This document shows, piece by piece, positions 43,745 through 51,063 of a DNA stretch of 64,000 nt. How positions within the stretch are numbered: position 1 is the first letter of the stretch; each line of letters opens with the position of its first letter. Position numbers and translations under genes: made by a program. Below the pieces are notes generated by a model. That model worked only from the letters and a program-made list of their open reading frames with translations. It did no database searches and was not told where the DNA came from. This DNA comes from Qipengyuania_C sp046254955 (GTDB lineage: Bacteria > Pseudomonadota > Alphaproteobacteria > Sphingomonadales > Sphingomonadaceae): the NCBI RefSeq assembly GCF_046254955.1, contig NZ_JBJXRG010000002.1, forward strand, positions 186,001 through 250,000. Reading direction: 5' to 3'.

Positions 43745-44529
43745 TTGGGCGGACGCCTTTCAAGAAACGCCTGCATCCCTTCGCGGAAATCCGGGCTGGC
43801 CGATGTCATCAGCTGGTTGCGGTTCTCGATCGCCATGGCAGCTTCGAGGCTGGGCGCGTCGACCGCAAGGCCAAGTCCTTCCTTGGTCATCCGCAGCCCC
43901 ATGGGTGACGCGTTCAGCATCTCATCGACATAGCTCTGCGCAGCGGCCTCCAATGCATCATCGGGCACCACTTCGTTGACCAGCCCGACCGCAAGTGCAC
44001 GCTCGGCATGGATAAATCGCCCGGTCAGCATGAGTTCGCTTGCTAACGAGAGCCCGACAATTCGCGGCAGGAAATAACTCACGCCCATGTCGCAGGAGGA
44101 CAGACCCAGCTTGATGAAAGCGCAGTTCATCTTCGTGCTTTCGCCCGCGATACGAATATCGCTCGCGAGCGCGAAAGCGAAGCCTCCGCCGCAGGCTGCG
44201 CCCTGGACGCACGCGATGATCGGCTGCGGGCAGCGGCGCATCTTCACATAGACGTCGGCAAGATAGCCTTGGAAGCCGTAACCGCCACCGAAAGGAATGG
44301 TCTCGTCATTGCTGCCGTGCCGTTCCTTGATGTCGAGCCCGGCGCAAAACGCTTTGCCCGCACCGCGCATCACCACGATTCGAACCGAGCGATCGTTGAA
44401 CAGGCTACCGAAATAGTCGTCCAGTTCCTCGACCATCTTGAGGTTGATTGCATTGAGGCTCTCGGGACGATTGAGGGTCAGCCAGTCGACCTCGCCGCGC
44501 TTTTCTACCGTGATCGTTTCGTAAGCCAT
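43729..44529 (-). CDS. Enoyl-CoA hydratase/isomerase family protein
   Basis: A 266-residue crotonase-fold enzyme. Oxyanion segments are CAGLDIKE near residue 62 and CGGGFAFALAS near 112. At the first catalytic-glutamate region the sequence reads FIKLGLSSCDMG, without the usual Glu, so it may act as an isomerase or hydrolase rather than a hydratase. Predicted role is beta-oxidation or a related acyl-CoA reaction. It follows the sterol-desaturase-type gene on the same strand with a 63-base gap that contains an inverted repeat. Confidence 0.87.
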   Translation of the reverse strand: MAYETITVEKRGEVDWLTLNRPESLNAINLKMVEELDDYFGSLFNDRSVRIVVMRGAGKAFCAGLDIKERHGSNDETIPFGGGYGFQGYLADVYVKMRRCPQPIIACVQGAACGGGFAFALASDIRIAGESTKMNCAFIKLGLSSCDMGVSYFLPRIVGLSLASELMLTGRFIHAERALAVGLVNEVVPDDALEAAAQSYVDEMLNASPMGLRMTKEGLGLAVDAPSLEAAMAIENRNQLMTSASPDFREGMQAFLERRPPNYVMD

Positions 44530-44543
44530 GCGCAGAATCCTTT

Positions 44544-44571
44544 CGCCCGCCGCGATAGCACGCAGCGGGCG
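44544..44571. promoter_or_regulatory. Inverted repeat between hydroxylase and enoyl-CoA hydratase genes
   Basis: CGCCCGC (44544-44550) and GCGGGCG (44565-44571) form a seven-base-pair stem just upstream of the enoyl-CoA hydratase start. On the minus strand it is followed by AAAGGA, the likely ribosome site, not a T-run, so it is a candidate leader structure rather than a terminator. Confidence 0.35.
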
Positions 44572-44592
44572 TCAGGCAATTGAATGACGGCG

Positions 44593-45492
44593 CTAGGCCG
44601 GGATCGCACCCATCACGCCGAGACCGCTCGAGAGGGTCATGACACTTGCAAACACTGCCATCGCAGAGACCGAGATCACCTCTGCCGGGCGTCTTGCGAT
44701 CTGGATCGGCTTTGCAACGCGCCGGAACTCCTCCTTGTAGCGCGGGTGTTCGGTGCCCATCATCCGGTCCCACCAGGTGAAATAAAGGCCGAAATTGTGG
44801 CGCCCTTCACTGTGGTGCAGGTCGTGATGCGTGGTCGTCGTGAGCCAATCGAGCCAGGGCGTGTCGACCCAGCCTGCCGGATGGATCTCGACCCCCGAAT
44901 GTCCGATAGCATTGCGAATAATCATCCAGGCAAGGAACACGAACACGACCGTACCGCCGTAGGCGATGCCCATCGTGCTGGTTGCTAGCAGGAATATCGG
45001 CATGAAGGCTGCTTCGGTCACTGCTTCGAACGCGCTGAAGCTGTAGGCCGCCCAAGGAGTTGGCGTGCGCGACTTGTGGTGATGCAGGTGCATCAAGCGG
45101 AATACGCTCTTGTGGTGCAGTGCACGGTGCATCCAGTAGAAGTATGCGTCATGGGCGACGATGATCGCTGCCAATTGCAGGGCGAAGACCCAGGCAGGGA
45201 CCAGGTCCAGTTGGAGATAGACCAGTCCCGCCTCGATCATGAGAACTGTGGTGAGGCCCGTCACACCGAAGAAGAAGACTGTCCTGATCGAAGAGGAGAT
45301 TTCGCGCAAGTAGTCTTGCCGCTTGGCGCGGCGGCTCTGGATGCGACGGGCCTCGCTCCACCGATGCGCCAGCCACAGGATGATCGTCAGTAAGCCTGCT
45401 GCGACCAGATAGCGGCCAAGGTCAAAGGTGAAGACGGCGATGAAATGCTCTTGCACAAGCGCGAGCCAGTTATCGGTGGTTTGGGGCTGCAT
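44593..45492 (-). CDS. Sterol desaturase / fatty acid hydroxylase family protein
   Basis: A 299-residue membrane di-iron enzyme. The histidine motifs HDAYFYWMHR, HLHHHKS, HSGVEIH and HHDLHH supply the expected metal ligands between about four hydrophobic segments. The family inserts a hydroxyl or double bond into sterols, carotenoids, alkanes or fatty acids; the substrate is open. The ATG at 45492 follows a GGAGAG site. A membrane-bound AraC regulator lies 107 bases upstream in the same orientation and may control it. Confidence 0.9.
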   Translation of the reverse strand: MQPQTTDNWLALVQEHFIAVFTFDLGRYLVAAGLLTIILWLAHRWSEARRIQSRRAKRQDYLREISSSIRTVFFFGVTGLTTVLMIEAGLVYLQLDLVPAWVFALQLAAIIVAHDAYFYWMHRALHHKSVFRLMHLHHHKSRTPTPWAAYSFSAFEAVTEAAFMPIFLLATSTMGIAYGGTVVFVFLAWMIIRNAIGHSGVEIHPAGWVDTPWLDWLTTTTHHDLHHSEGRHNFGLYFTWWDRMMGTEHPRYKEEFRRVAKPIQIARRPAEVISVSAMAVFASVMTLSSGLGVMGAIPA

Positions 45493-45599
45493 GATACTCT
45501 CCAATCGGTTTCGATCTGGAGTGATGATGCTCGTTTGCGCCTGGGAATGCCTCGCAGCGGCGAAAAATGCCGTTCAATTGCGAAATTGTTCGGTGATTT

Positions 45600-46631
45600 T
45601 CAGTTCTGTTCGATGGAATCGCGGCGGAATTCTGTGGGAGTTGAACCGGTTAGCTCGCGAAAGGCGCGATTGAAGGTCGGGAGCGAATTATACCCTAGAT
45701 CCATCGCGATTGTGAGGACAGGCAAGTCCACCTTGCTCCGATCGGCCAGAATCGACCGGGCTTCTTCAATTCTGTGCAGGTTGAGATAGGCCGAGAAGTT
45801 GCGATGGCCGAGTCGCTGGTTGATCAATGCCCGCAGGCGATGCTCAGGCGTGTCCAGCTTCTCGGCCAATGTGGATATCGTCAGACCCGGAGTGCGGTAT
45901 TCGCCCGCTGCCATGGCCGCGTCTAGCTTCTCCTTGAGCACGATTTCGACCGGCGAGAGATCGCTTGCCTGAGGATTCGAAGAGGTCGACCGGGTGGTCT
46001 CTACTAGGAGTTCGGGATCGGTCCGCAGCAGGGCAGAACCGGCAAACAGAACCAGCGCAAGGATGGCCGTCACACTAATCAGTTGCAACGCCGGGAAGGG
46101 ATTGTCCGATCCATATATCAGTTCGAAAACAAGCACTGCACCTGCTTGCACAGCCACAAGCACGGGGAGCCAAAGGCGAATGAGACGGCGGCGCTCGATA
46201 AGGTCGTCCGCGCGTCCCGACCACGCCGTAAACCCGACATCGATTAGCAAAGCCAGTGATACGGTGTGGTTGAGGATGAAACCCCAATAGTCCCACCCAG
46301 GGATGAAATGCGCCATGATCCAGCTTGCGAGATAGACGACGGCAAGAACCGCAAGCCACCTCTTGCCAACCGCTCGCTCGAACAACAATCTTGAGAATAG
46401 CCAGGTCCAAAATGGGGTCGTGATCGAAAACAGGTCGACCAATGGACGAATGCTGTCGGGTGCGCGCAGATCGGGAGAGCTGTTGAAAACGTAGCAAGCA
46501 CCCCCAAGCAGCATACCTGATAGTGCGATCTGGAGAGGCCGGCGCACTGCGCCTGAATTGATCAGGACCAACAGCATTAGTGCCGCGCCGATCGTCATTA
46601 GTCGCAACGCAATCTGGAGATCGAATGGCAT
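45600..46631 (-). CDS. AraC family regulator with N-terminal membrane domain
   Basis: A 343-residue protein. Roughly the first 215 residues contain about six or seven hydrophobic segments (ALRLMTIGAALMLLVLI, LAVLAVVYLASWIMAHFI and others), and the C-terminal 110 residues are an AraC DNA-binding domain with LTIAMDLGYNSLPTFNRAFRE as the second helix-turn-helix. This design suggests direct sensing of a membrane or extracellular signal. An ATG at 46661 is an alternative start. It is upstream of the sterol desaturase-type gene. Confidence 0.86.
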   Translation of the reverse strand: MPFDLQIALRLMTIGAALMLLVLINSGAVRRPLQIALSGMLLGGACYVFNSSPDLRAPDSIRPLVDLFSITTPFWTWLFSRLLFERAVGKRWLAVLAVVYLASWIMAHFIPGWDYWGFILNHTVSLALLIDVGFTAWSGRADDLIERRRLIRLWLPVLVAVQAGAVLVFELIYGSDNPFPALQLISVTAILALVLFAGSALLRTDPELLVETTRSTSSNPQASDLSPVEIVLKEKLDAAMAAGEYRTPGLTISTLAEKLDTPEHRLRALINQRLGHRNFSAYLNLHRIEEARSILADRSKVDLPVLTIAMDLGYNSLPTFNRAFRELTGSTPTEFRRDSIEQN

Positions 46632-46740
46632 CGGTGAGCGCTTAGCGCAACCAATCCCCATCTTCCAAGCTCACTGCTGCGGGAACCCACTGCGAGGTCC
46701 TGCATTGAGATACCAGGGGGCCCGCTAAGGAGATGAAACC

Positions 46741-46992
46741 GTGGGACTTTCCGCTATTGCCAGCCTCCTTCTCAAATTCGGATTGGCCTTGGTGGTTCTC
46801 AACGAAATCCGCGGTATCATCATGGCGGCCCCGCTTATTTGGGGGCTCTACACCGCCGGCGGCAGCGCCTGGGATTGGTTCATCACCTTGTGCCTGCTTG
46901 CCGGGATCGCCGTTTCGGTGATCGTTCCGCTGATGCTCGCGGCATGGGCAAAGGAAAAACTCGAAAAGAAAAACGCGAGCGCCGCCGGCTAG
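46741..46992 (+). CDS. Small two-helix membrane protein
   Basis: An 83-residue protein with hydrophobic segments at about 5-30 and 42-68 and a Lys-rich cytoplasmic tail (KEKLEKKNA). It starts with GTG preceded by AAGGAG eight bases upstream. No family recognised. It is convergent with the DUF2459 gene, overlapping its end by four bases. Confidence 0.7.
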   Translation: MGLSAIASLLLKFGLALVVLNEIRGIIMAAPLIWGLYTAGGSAWDWFITLCLLAGIAVSVIVPLMLAAWAKEKLEKKNASAAG

Positions 46993-47666
46993 GGCCGCTC
47001 GACCCATTTCATCACTCCGCCCGAGAAGGGCGTCCACAGCCCGATTTTCACTCCTGCAGCCGCTAGCATGTCTCCGGTCCATTGGTTGCAGGTATTGCCC
47101 ACGTGATAACTGCCACCGGTTTCGTAGAACACGTCTTGAGAATAGTAGCCCGGGTACTTTGCGCGCTCCTCGGCAGGCAGAGACTGCGCCTCTATTGCTT
47201 CCACCAACCTGATGTACTCATCCGCTCGCAGGGTGATGGGCCTGAAGTTCTCGCCTGGAGCTGGGCGGACATAATGTGAGACGTGCATGAGTGCCTCACT
47301 ACCAGTAATCGCATGCCAGACCGTGATCGGTTTGAGATCGGCCCATGTCGGGGTGTTTAGGAACACGTCACGCTGCCCCCAACTCACCGATATGTGTGTG
47401 TAAGGCCGGTCTTGGTGCTCCAGATCGCTCGCCGGGAATTCCCTGCGCCAATCCTTTTGCGGCGTCACCAGTGGCAACACCAGCTCGGTATGCACGCCGT
47501 TTGTCGCGGCCATGATTTCGATCCCGCTTTCCGGCTCGGTCCAATCCCCATTGCGCGGGACCGAAGAGCCAATCCAGCCTGCCAGCACGAACAGGCCGAG
47601 CGCCAGCAGCAGGACTGCGAGGGTGCGGCCAGCCAGGATCAGCGCAGGTTTCGTTTTCGCAGCCAA
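46989..47666 (-). CDS. DUF2459/TIGR02117 family protein
   Basis: A 225-residue protein with an N-terminal hydrophobic anchor (about residues 10-32) followed by the family's conserved segments: NGVHTELVLP, SVSWGQRDVFL, YVRPAPGENFRPI, and NTCNQWTGDML near the C-terminus. The Cys and His residues are reminiscent of a papain-like fold, but no activity is established. The only in-frame start near the anchor is a TTG at 47666, which overlaps prmA by 28 bases, so the start is uncertain. Confidence 0.83.
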   Translation of the reverse strand: MAAKTKPALILAGRTLAVLLLALGLFVLAGWIGSSVPRNGDWTEPESGIEIMAATNGVHTELVLPLVTPQKDWRREFPASDLEHQDRPYTHISVSWGQRDVFLNTPTWADLKPITVWHAITGSEALMHVSHYVRPAPGENFRPITLRADEYIRLVEAIEAQSLPAEERAKYPGYYSQDVFYETGGSYHVGNTCNQWTGDMLAAAGVKIGLWTPFSGGVMKWVERP

Positions 47667-48550
47667 AGGATCGACCAGTCGCCGTTGACGAGGCGCGCCG
47701 CAAGGCGGAAGCCCGCCTTGCGATATGCTCGCCGGACCGCCGCTTCCTGCGTTTCGAGCAGGCCCGCCAGCAAGATCGAGCCGCCCGGTGCGGTCGCGTC
47801 GGAAAAGTCCGGTGCAAGTTCAACCAGCGGTGCGGCAAGGATATTGGCAATCAGCAAGTCATAGGGTGCGCGCGAGCGGAGCAGGGGATCATCCATTCCC
47901 GGCGCGATCACGGGTGTCATCTCTCCGACACCGGCGCCCGGGGTAATTCCATTCGATTCCATGTTGCGCAGGATCACCTCGAGGCAGACCGGATCGATAT
48001 CCGAGGCCGTGGCTCTCGCAGAAGGCCACAGATACATGGCCGCGAATGCCAACAGTCCGGTGCCGGTGCCGATATCGGCAATGTCGCGTGCAACCACGCC
48101 GCGCCGCTTCATTTCGGTCAGCATCGCGAGGCAGCCCGCGGTTGTCGCGTGCTGCCCAGTACCGAATGCCTGGCTGGCGGGTATGCAGAATGAGCGGACT
48201 GATGCCTCGTCTGAGGGCGGAAAGTCAGGCGTATGGACGAAGAAATTGCCGGCGCGGATCGGCTCGACGCCTTTCTGGCTCTCGGTGACCCAATCGGTAT
48301 CGGGTAGTTTCTCACTAATAATCTTTGGCGGATCACCCTTGAACAGCGCAGCGACTGTCTTGCGATCCTGGGCATTTGGCTTGCGCGGGATATAGGCATC
48401 GAGACGCCAATCGTCCGGCTTGTCATCGGCAATCTCGAAGCCGCTTACGACGATTTCGGGATCCCAATCGAGCGCTCCGCCATGCGTGTCCAGCGCCGCT
48501 TCGACTAGCGGTTTTGGCGCGAACGCGGTGAGTTTCCAGCTATCCGCCAT
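47639..48550 (-). CDS. prmA: Ribosomal protein L11 methyltransferase
   Basis: A 303-residue SAM-dependent methyltransferase. GTGQHATT near residue 128 and the SAM-binding DIGTGTGLLA near residue 155 are typical of PrmA, with DLLIANILA near residue 220 as the NxxA substrate loop. It trimethylates L11. The ATG at 48550 overlaps the metallo-beta-lactamase stop by a few bases. It is the middle of a leftward run SDR, lactamase, prmA, DUF2459. Confidence 0.93.
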   Translation of the reverse strand: MADSWKLTAFAPKPLVEAALDTHGGALDWDPEIVVSGFEIADDKPDDWRLDAYIPRKPNAQDRKTVAALFKGDPPKIISEKLPDTDWVTESQKGVEPIRAGNFFVHTPDFPPSDEASVRSFCIPASQAFGTGQHATTAGCLAMLTEMKRRGVVARDIADIGTGTGLLAFAAMYLWPSARATASDIDPVCLEVILRNMESNGITPGAGVGEMTPVIAPGMDDPLLRSRAPYDLLIANILAAPLVELAPDFSDATAPGGSILLAGLLETQEAAVRRAYRKAGFRLAARLVNGDWSILWLRKRNLR

Positions 48551-49454
48551 TGCGCTCTTTGACGAGGCGCCGATCCAGTGCAGCGCCCAATGCTTCGGCG
48601 TATTCTTCGCATGCACTTGGCAAACCGAAAGTGCCGTCGCGCATCTTGGCTATCATCTTGCCTGACGAGGGGTGAGGCGTGACCAGCAAGTCGCACGGCA
48701 AGTCGCGCACCTTAGCAATGCTGGCGCGAAAGTGTGCCAGATACTCAGGGTGGTCGGAAAAGCGATACGCATCGGAAGAAACGGGAGACAGGCTGTCGAC
48801 ATAAGCGATCCGCCGGCAAATCGGCGGTTCGCCAGCAAGGTTGCACGCATTCCAGGTCCAGCTGATTGCACCCGGGGTATGGCCCGGGGTTGTGTGAGCC
48901 ATTATCTTAATCGGCCCTAACTCGATCAGGTCTCCATCGCCCATGATCTTGCTGACGGATACGGGCGCCATATCGGGGTGGTTGGAAAGCGCTTGCGGGT
49001 CGGCCTTATCGACGACTCCGGATCGCAGCACCGAAGCTGCCGCGGCAGAGGCAACAACTTGAGCACCGGTAGCTTCGGTGATGGCGGCGTGACCGCCAAT
49101 GTGGTCGAAATGCTCATGGCTCATCAGCAGGTATTGAACATCCTCAGGCTCAAAACCGAGTTCGCGGATATTGGCCAACACGTGTGCAGCGGCATTCTCC
49201 ACTCCCGAATCGATAAGGATGTGGCCTTGTTCGCCTGTGATGAGCACCGCTGAGATACCGCAAGTGCCGACATACCAGCTGTTGCCCAGAATCTGGAACG
49301 GCGGTGCTGGTTTCGCCCAGTCGTCCCAATCTTCGCAAGTTTCGAGAAATGCCTGCGGATCTTTGGGACCCGGCAGGGGTGCATCGCCAACTGGAGCCGT
49401 GGCGCAGGATGCGACCAGAATTGAGGCAAGGGCGGCAGTGATCCTAGCGAACAT
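48540..49454 (-). CDS. Subclass B3 metallo-beta-lactamase
   Basis: A 304-residue zinc hydrolase. All B3 zinc ligands are present: HEHFDH at 113-118, His192 in GHTPG and His261 in TPHP, with the B3-specific IAYVDSLSPVS segment near 216-226. It opens beta-lactam rings in the periplasm. The signal ends LVASC with Cys17 as a possible lipobox, so it may be a lipoprotein. The start could also be at 49466 or 49472. It overlaps the SDR upstream by eleven bases and prmA downstream. Confidence 0.93.
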   Translation of the reverse strand: MFARITAALASILVASCATAPVGDAPLPGPKDPQAFLETCEDWDDWAKPAPPFQILGNSWYVGTCGISAVLITGEQGHILIDSGVENAAAHVLANIRELGFEPEDVQYLLMSHEHFDHIGGHAAITEATGAQVVASAAAASVLRSGVVDKADPQALSNHPDMAPVSVSKIMGDGDLIELGPIKIMAHTTPGHTPGAISWTWNACNLAGEPPICRRIAYVDSLSPVSSDAYRFSDHPEYLAHFRASIAKVRDLPCDLLVTPHPSSGKMIAKMRDGTFGLPSACEEYAEALGAALDRRLVKERNGG

Positions 49455-50154
49455 AGCTCGCACCATTGGCATCGATCACTGCGCCAGTCATGCTAGCAGG
49501 AGCATCGAGCGCGCAGAATGTGGCTATGGTCGCGATTTCCTTGGGTGTTGCTACGTCGCCGAGGGGGATGTCTTTGAGCAGATCCGCGCCGCCACGGCTG
49601 TCAAGGTAATCCCCTGCCATCGATGTGTCGGTAAAGCCCGGCGCGACTGCGTAGCTGAAGATGTGTTCGCGGGCGTAGGCGCGGGCTATAGTCTTGTGCA
49701 TCGCCAGCATCCCGCCCTTTGATGCGGCATAGTGCCAGTGCCACGGACTATCTCCGCGATGCCCGGCGCGGCTGGCGACATGAACCATCCGCCCACCGCG
49801 GCCCTCCTCGCGCCAGTGTTGGACTGCGAACCGCGAAAGCTGGGCCGAAGCGGTGAGATTGACGGTCATCGTTCGCTCCCACAATTCCAGCCAATCGGCA
49901 TCATCCGAGCGCAAAGGATTGGCCTCGAAGATTCCCGCATTGTTAATCAGGATGTCGATCCTGCCGCCTGCCTGCGCGAGAGCATCGTCCCATAGCTGGC
50001 CCGGTGCCTTCGGGTCCGTGAAATCGGCCGTTATAGAGCTAACAGTACTCTGCTTGCTGGCATGCCCGATGACCGTGGCGCCGCGTTTCTCGAGCGCGGC
50101 GCGGATCGCAGCACCGATCCCTCTCGAACTTCCGGTGACAAGGACATTTGGCAT
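49444..50154 (-). CDS. SDR family oxidoreductase
   Basis: A 236-residue short-chain dehydrogenase with TGSSRGIG at residues 7-14, NNAGIFEAN, catalytic Ser in VASRAG and YAASK. The glycine-rich loop and length are FabG-like, but the substrate is unknown. The ATG at 50154 begins MPNVLVTG; a frame extending to 50205 would run through a long inverted repeat. It leads a leftward operon with the lactamase, prmA and the DUF2459 gene and is divergent from sdhC. Confidence 0.87.
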   Translation of the reverse strand: MPNVLVTGSSRGIGAAIRAALEKRGATVIGHASKQSTVSSITADFTDPKAPGQLWDDALAQAGGRIDILINNAGIFEANPLRSDDADWLELWERTMTVNLTASAQLSRFAVQHWREEGRGGRMVHVASRAGHRGDSPWHWHYAASKGGMLAMHKTIARAYAREHIFSYAVAPGFTDTSMAGDYLDSRGGADLLKDIPLGDVATPKEIATIATFCALDAPASMTGAVIDANGASYVR

Positions 50155-50179
50155 AGCGCACCTTATTCTCAGTTTTGAC

Positions 50180-50218
50180 AGGCAAGTCGAGCGTTTGGTG
50201 GCCAAACGCGCCTTGCCT
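50180..50218. promoter_or_regulatory. Two-tier inverted repeat in SDR/sdhC divergent region
   Basis: Inner arms GCGTTTGG (50191-50198) and CCAAACGC (50202-50209) surround TGG, and outer arms AGGCAAG (50180-50186) and CTTGCCT (50212-50218) match perfectly. The dyad lies 25 bases upstream of the SDR start and 68 upstream of sdhC. No T-run follows on either side. It could be an operator shared by both transcripts or a leader structure. Confidence 0.55.
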
Positions 50219-50285
50219 CATGCGGCCCATGCGCTAAGGGAAAGCGCAATTCGTAGCAAACCACGCTGGAAATAAGGGCTATTTC

Positions 50286-50666
50286 ATGGCTGAACGTCCC
50301 ATCGCTCCGCACCTCCAGATATGGAAATGGGGTCCGCATATGCTGGTCTCCATTCTTCACAGGATCACGGGCGACGGAATGGCGATTGTCGGTCTGTTCG
50401 TGTTGCTATGGTGGCTCGGCGCTCTTGCGAGCGGACCGGATTATTACGCGACCTTTGCCGAGTGGATGACATCGCCGCTGGGCATGGTGGTGCTGGTTGG
50501 CCTGAGCTGGGCGTTCTTCACCCACATGGTTTCCGGCCTAAGACATTTCGTGCTCGATATCGGTGCCGGTTACGAGCTTGATACCAACAAGATGTGGTCC
50601 ATCGCTTCGCCAATCCTCGGGATTGCGCTGACAGCGATCTTCTGGGCCGTGATGCTGAACAAGTAG
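50286..50666 (+). CDS. sdhC: Succinate dehydrogenase cytochrome b556 subunit
   Basis: A 126-residue membrane subunit of complex II with three hydrophobic helices. SILHRITG near residue 20 is the quinone-site motif and the GLRHFVLD segment near residue 84 carries the heme-ligand histidine. It anchors the catalytic subunits and passes electrons to ubiquinone. It is first in sdhC-sdhD-sdhA. Confidence 0.95.
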   Translation: MAERPIAPHLQIWKWGPHMLVSILHRITGDGMAIVGLFVLLWWLGALASGPDYYATFAEWMTSPLGMVVLVGLSWAFFTHMVSGLRHFVLDIGAGYELDTNKMWSIASPILGIALTAIFWAVMLNK

Positions 50667-50676
50667 GATTTGACCG

Positions 50677-51063
50677 ATGGGTAACGGAACTTCGATCGGA
50701 CGCGTGCGCGGGCTTGGCTCGGCGCATGAGGGTGCACATCACTGGCTTGTCCAGCGCTTCACCGCCATCGGCAATCTCGTGCTGGTCTTGTGGCTGGTTG
50801 GCAGCATCGTGCTGCTGCCCGATCTGGGCTATGCAACGGTGAGCGATTATCTTGCGCACCCGATCGCAGCGACCGCGATGGCGCTGCTGATCATCTCGAC
50901 ATTCTGGCACGCCAAGCTGGGGCTGCAGGTCCTCGCGGAAGATTATGTTCATTCCGCAGGCAACAAGTTTGCCGTCCTGACGCTGCTCAACCTTGCGACG
51001 ATCGGGGGAGGGGCCTTCGGTCTCTTCTGCGTCGCCCGTCTCGCGCTTGGGGGTGTTGCCTGA
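50677..51063 (+). CDS. sdhD: Succinate dehydrogenase membrane anchor subunit
   Basis: A 128-residue membrane anchor with three hydrophobic segments; GAHHWLVQRFTAIGN near residue 20 and FWHAKLGLQV near residue 76 are the SdhD heme and quinone regions. It starts ten bases after sdhC and its stop overlaps the sdhA start (TGATG). Confidence 0.94.
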   Translation: MGNGTSIGRVRGLGSAHEGAHHWLVQRFTAIGNLVLVLWLVGSIVLLPDLGYATVSDYLAHPIAATAMALLIISTFWHAKLGLQVLAEDYVHSAGNKFAVLTLLNLATIGGGAFGLFCVARLALGGVA

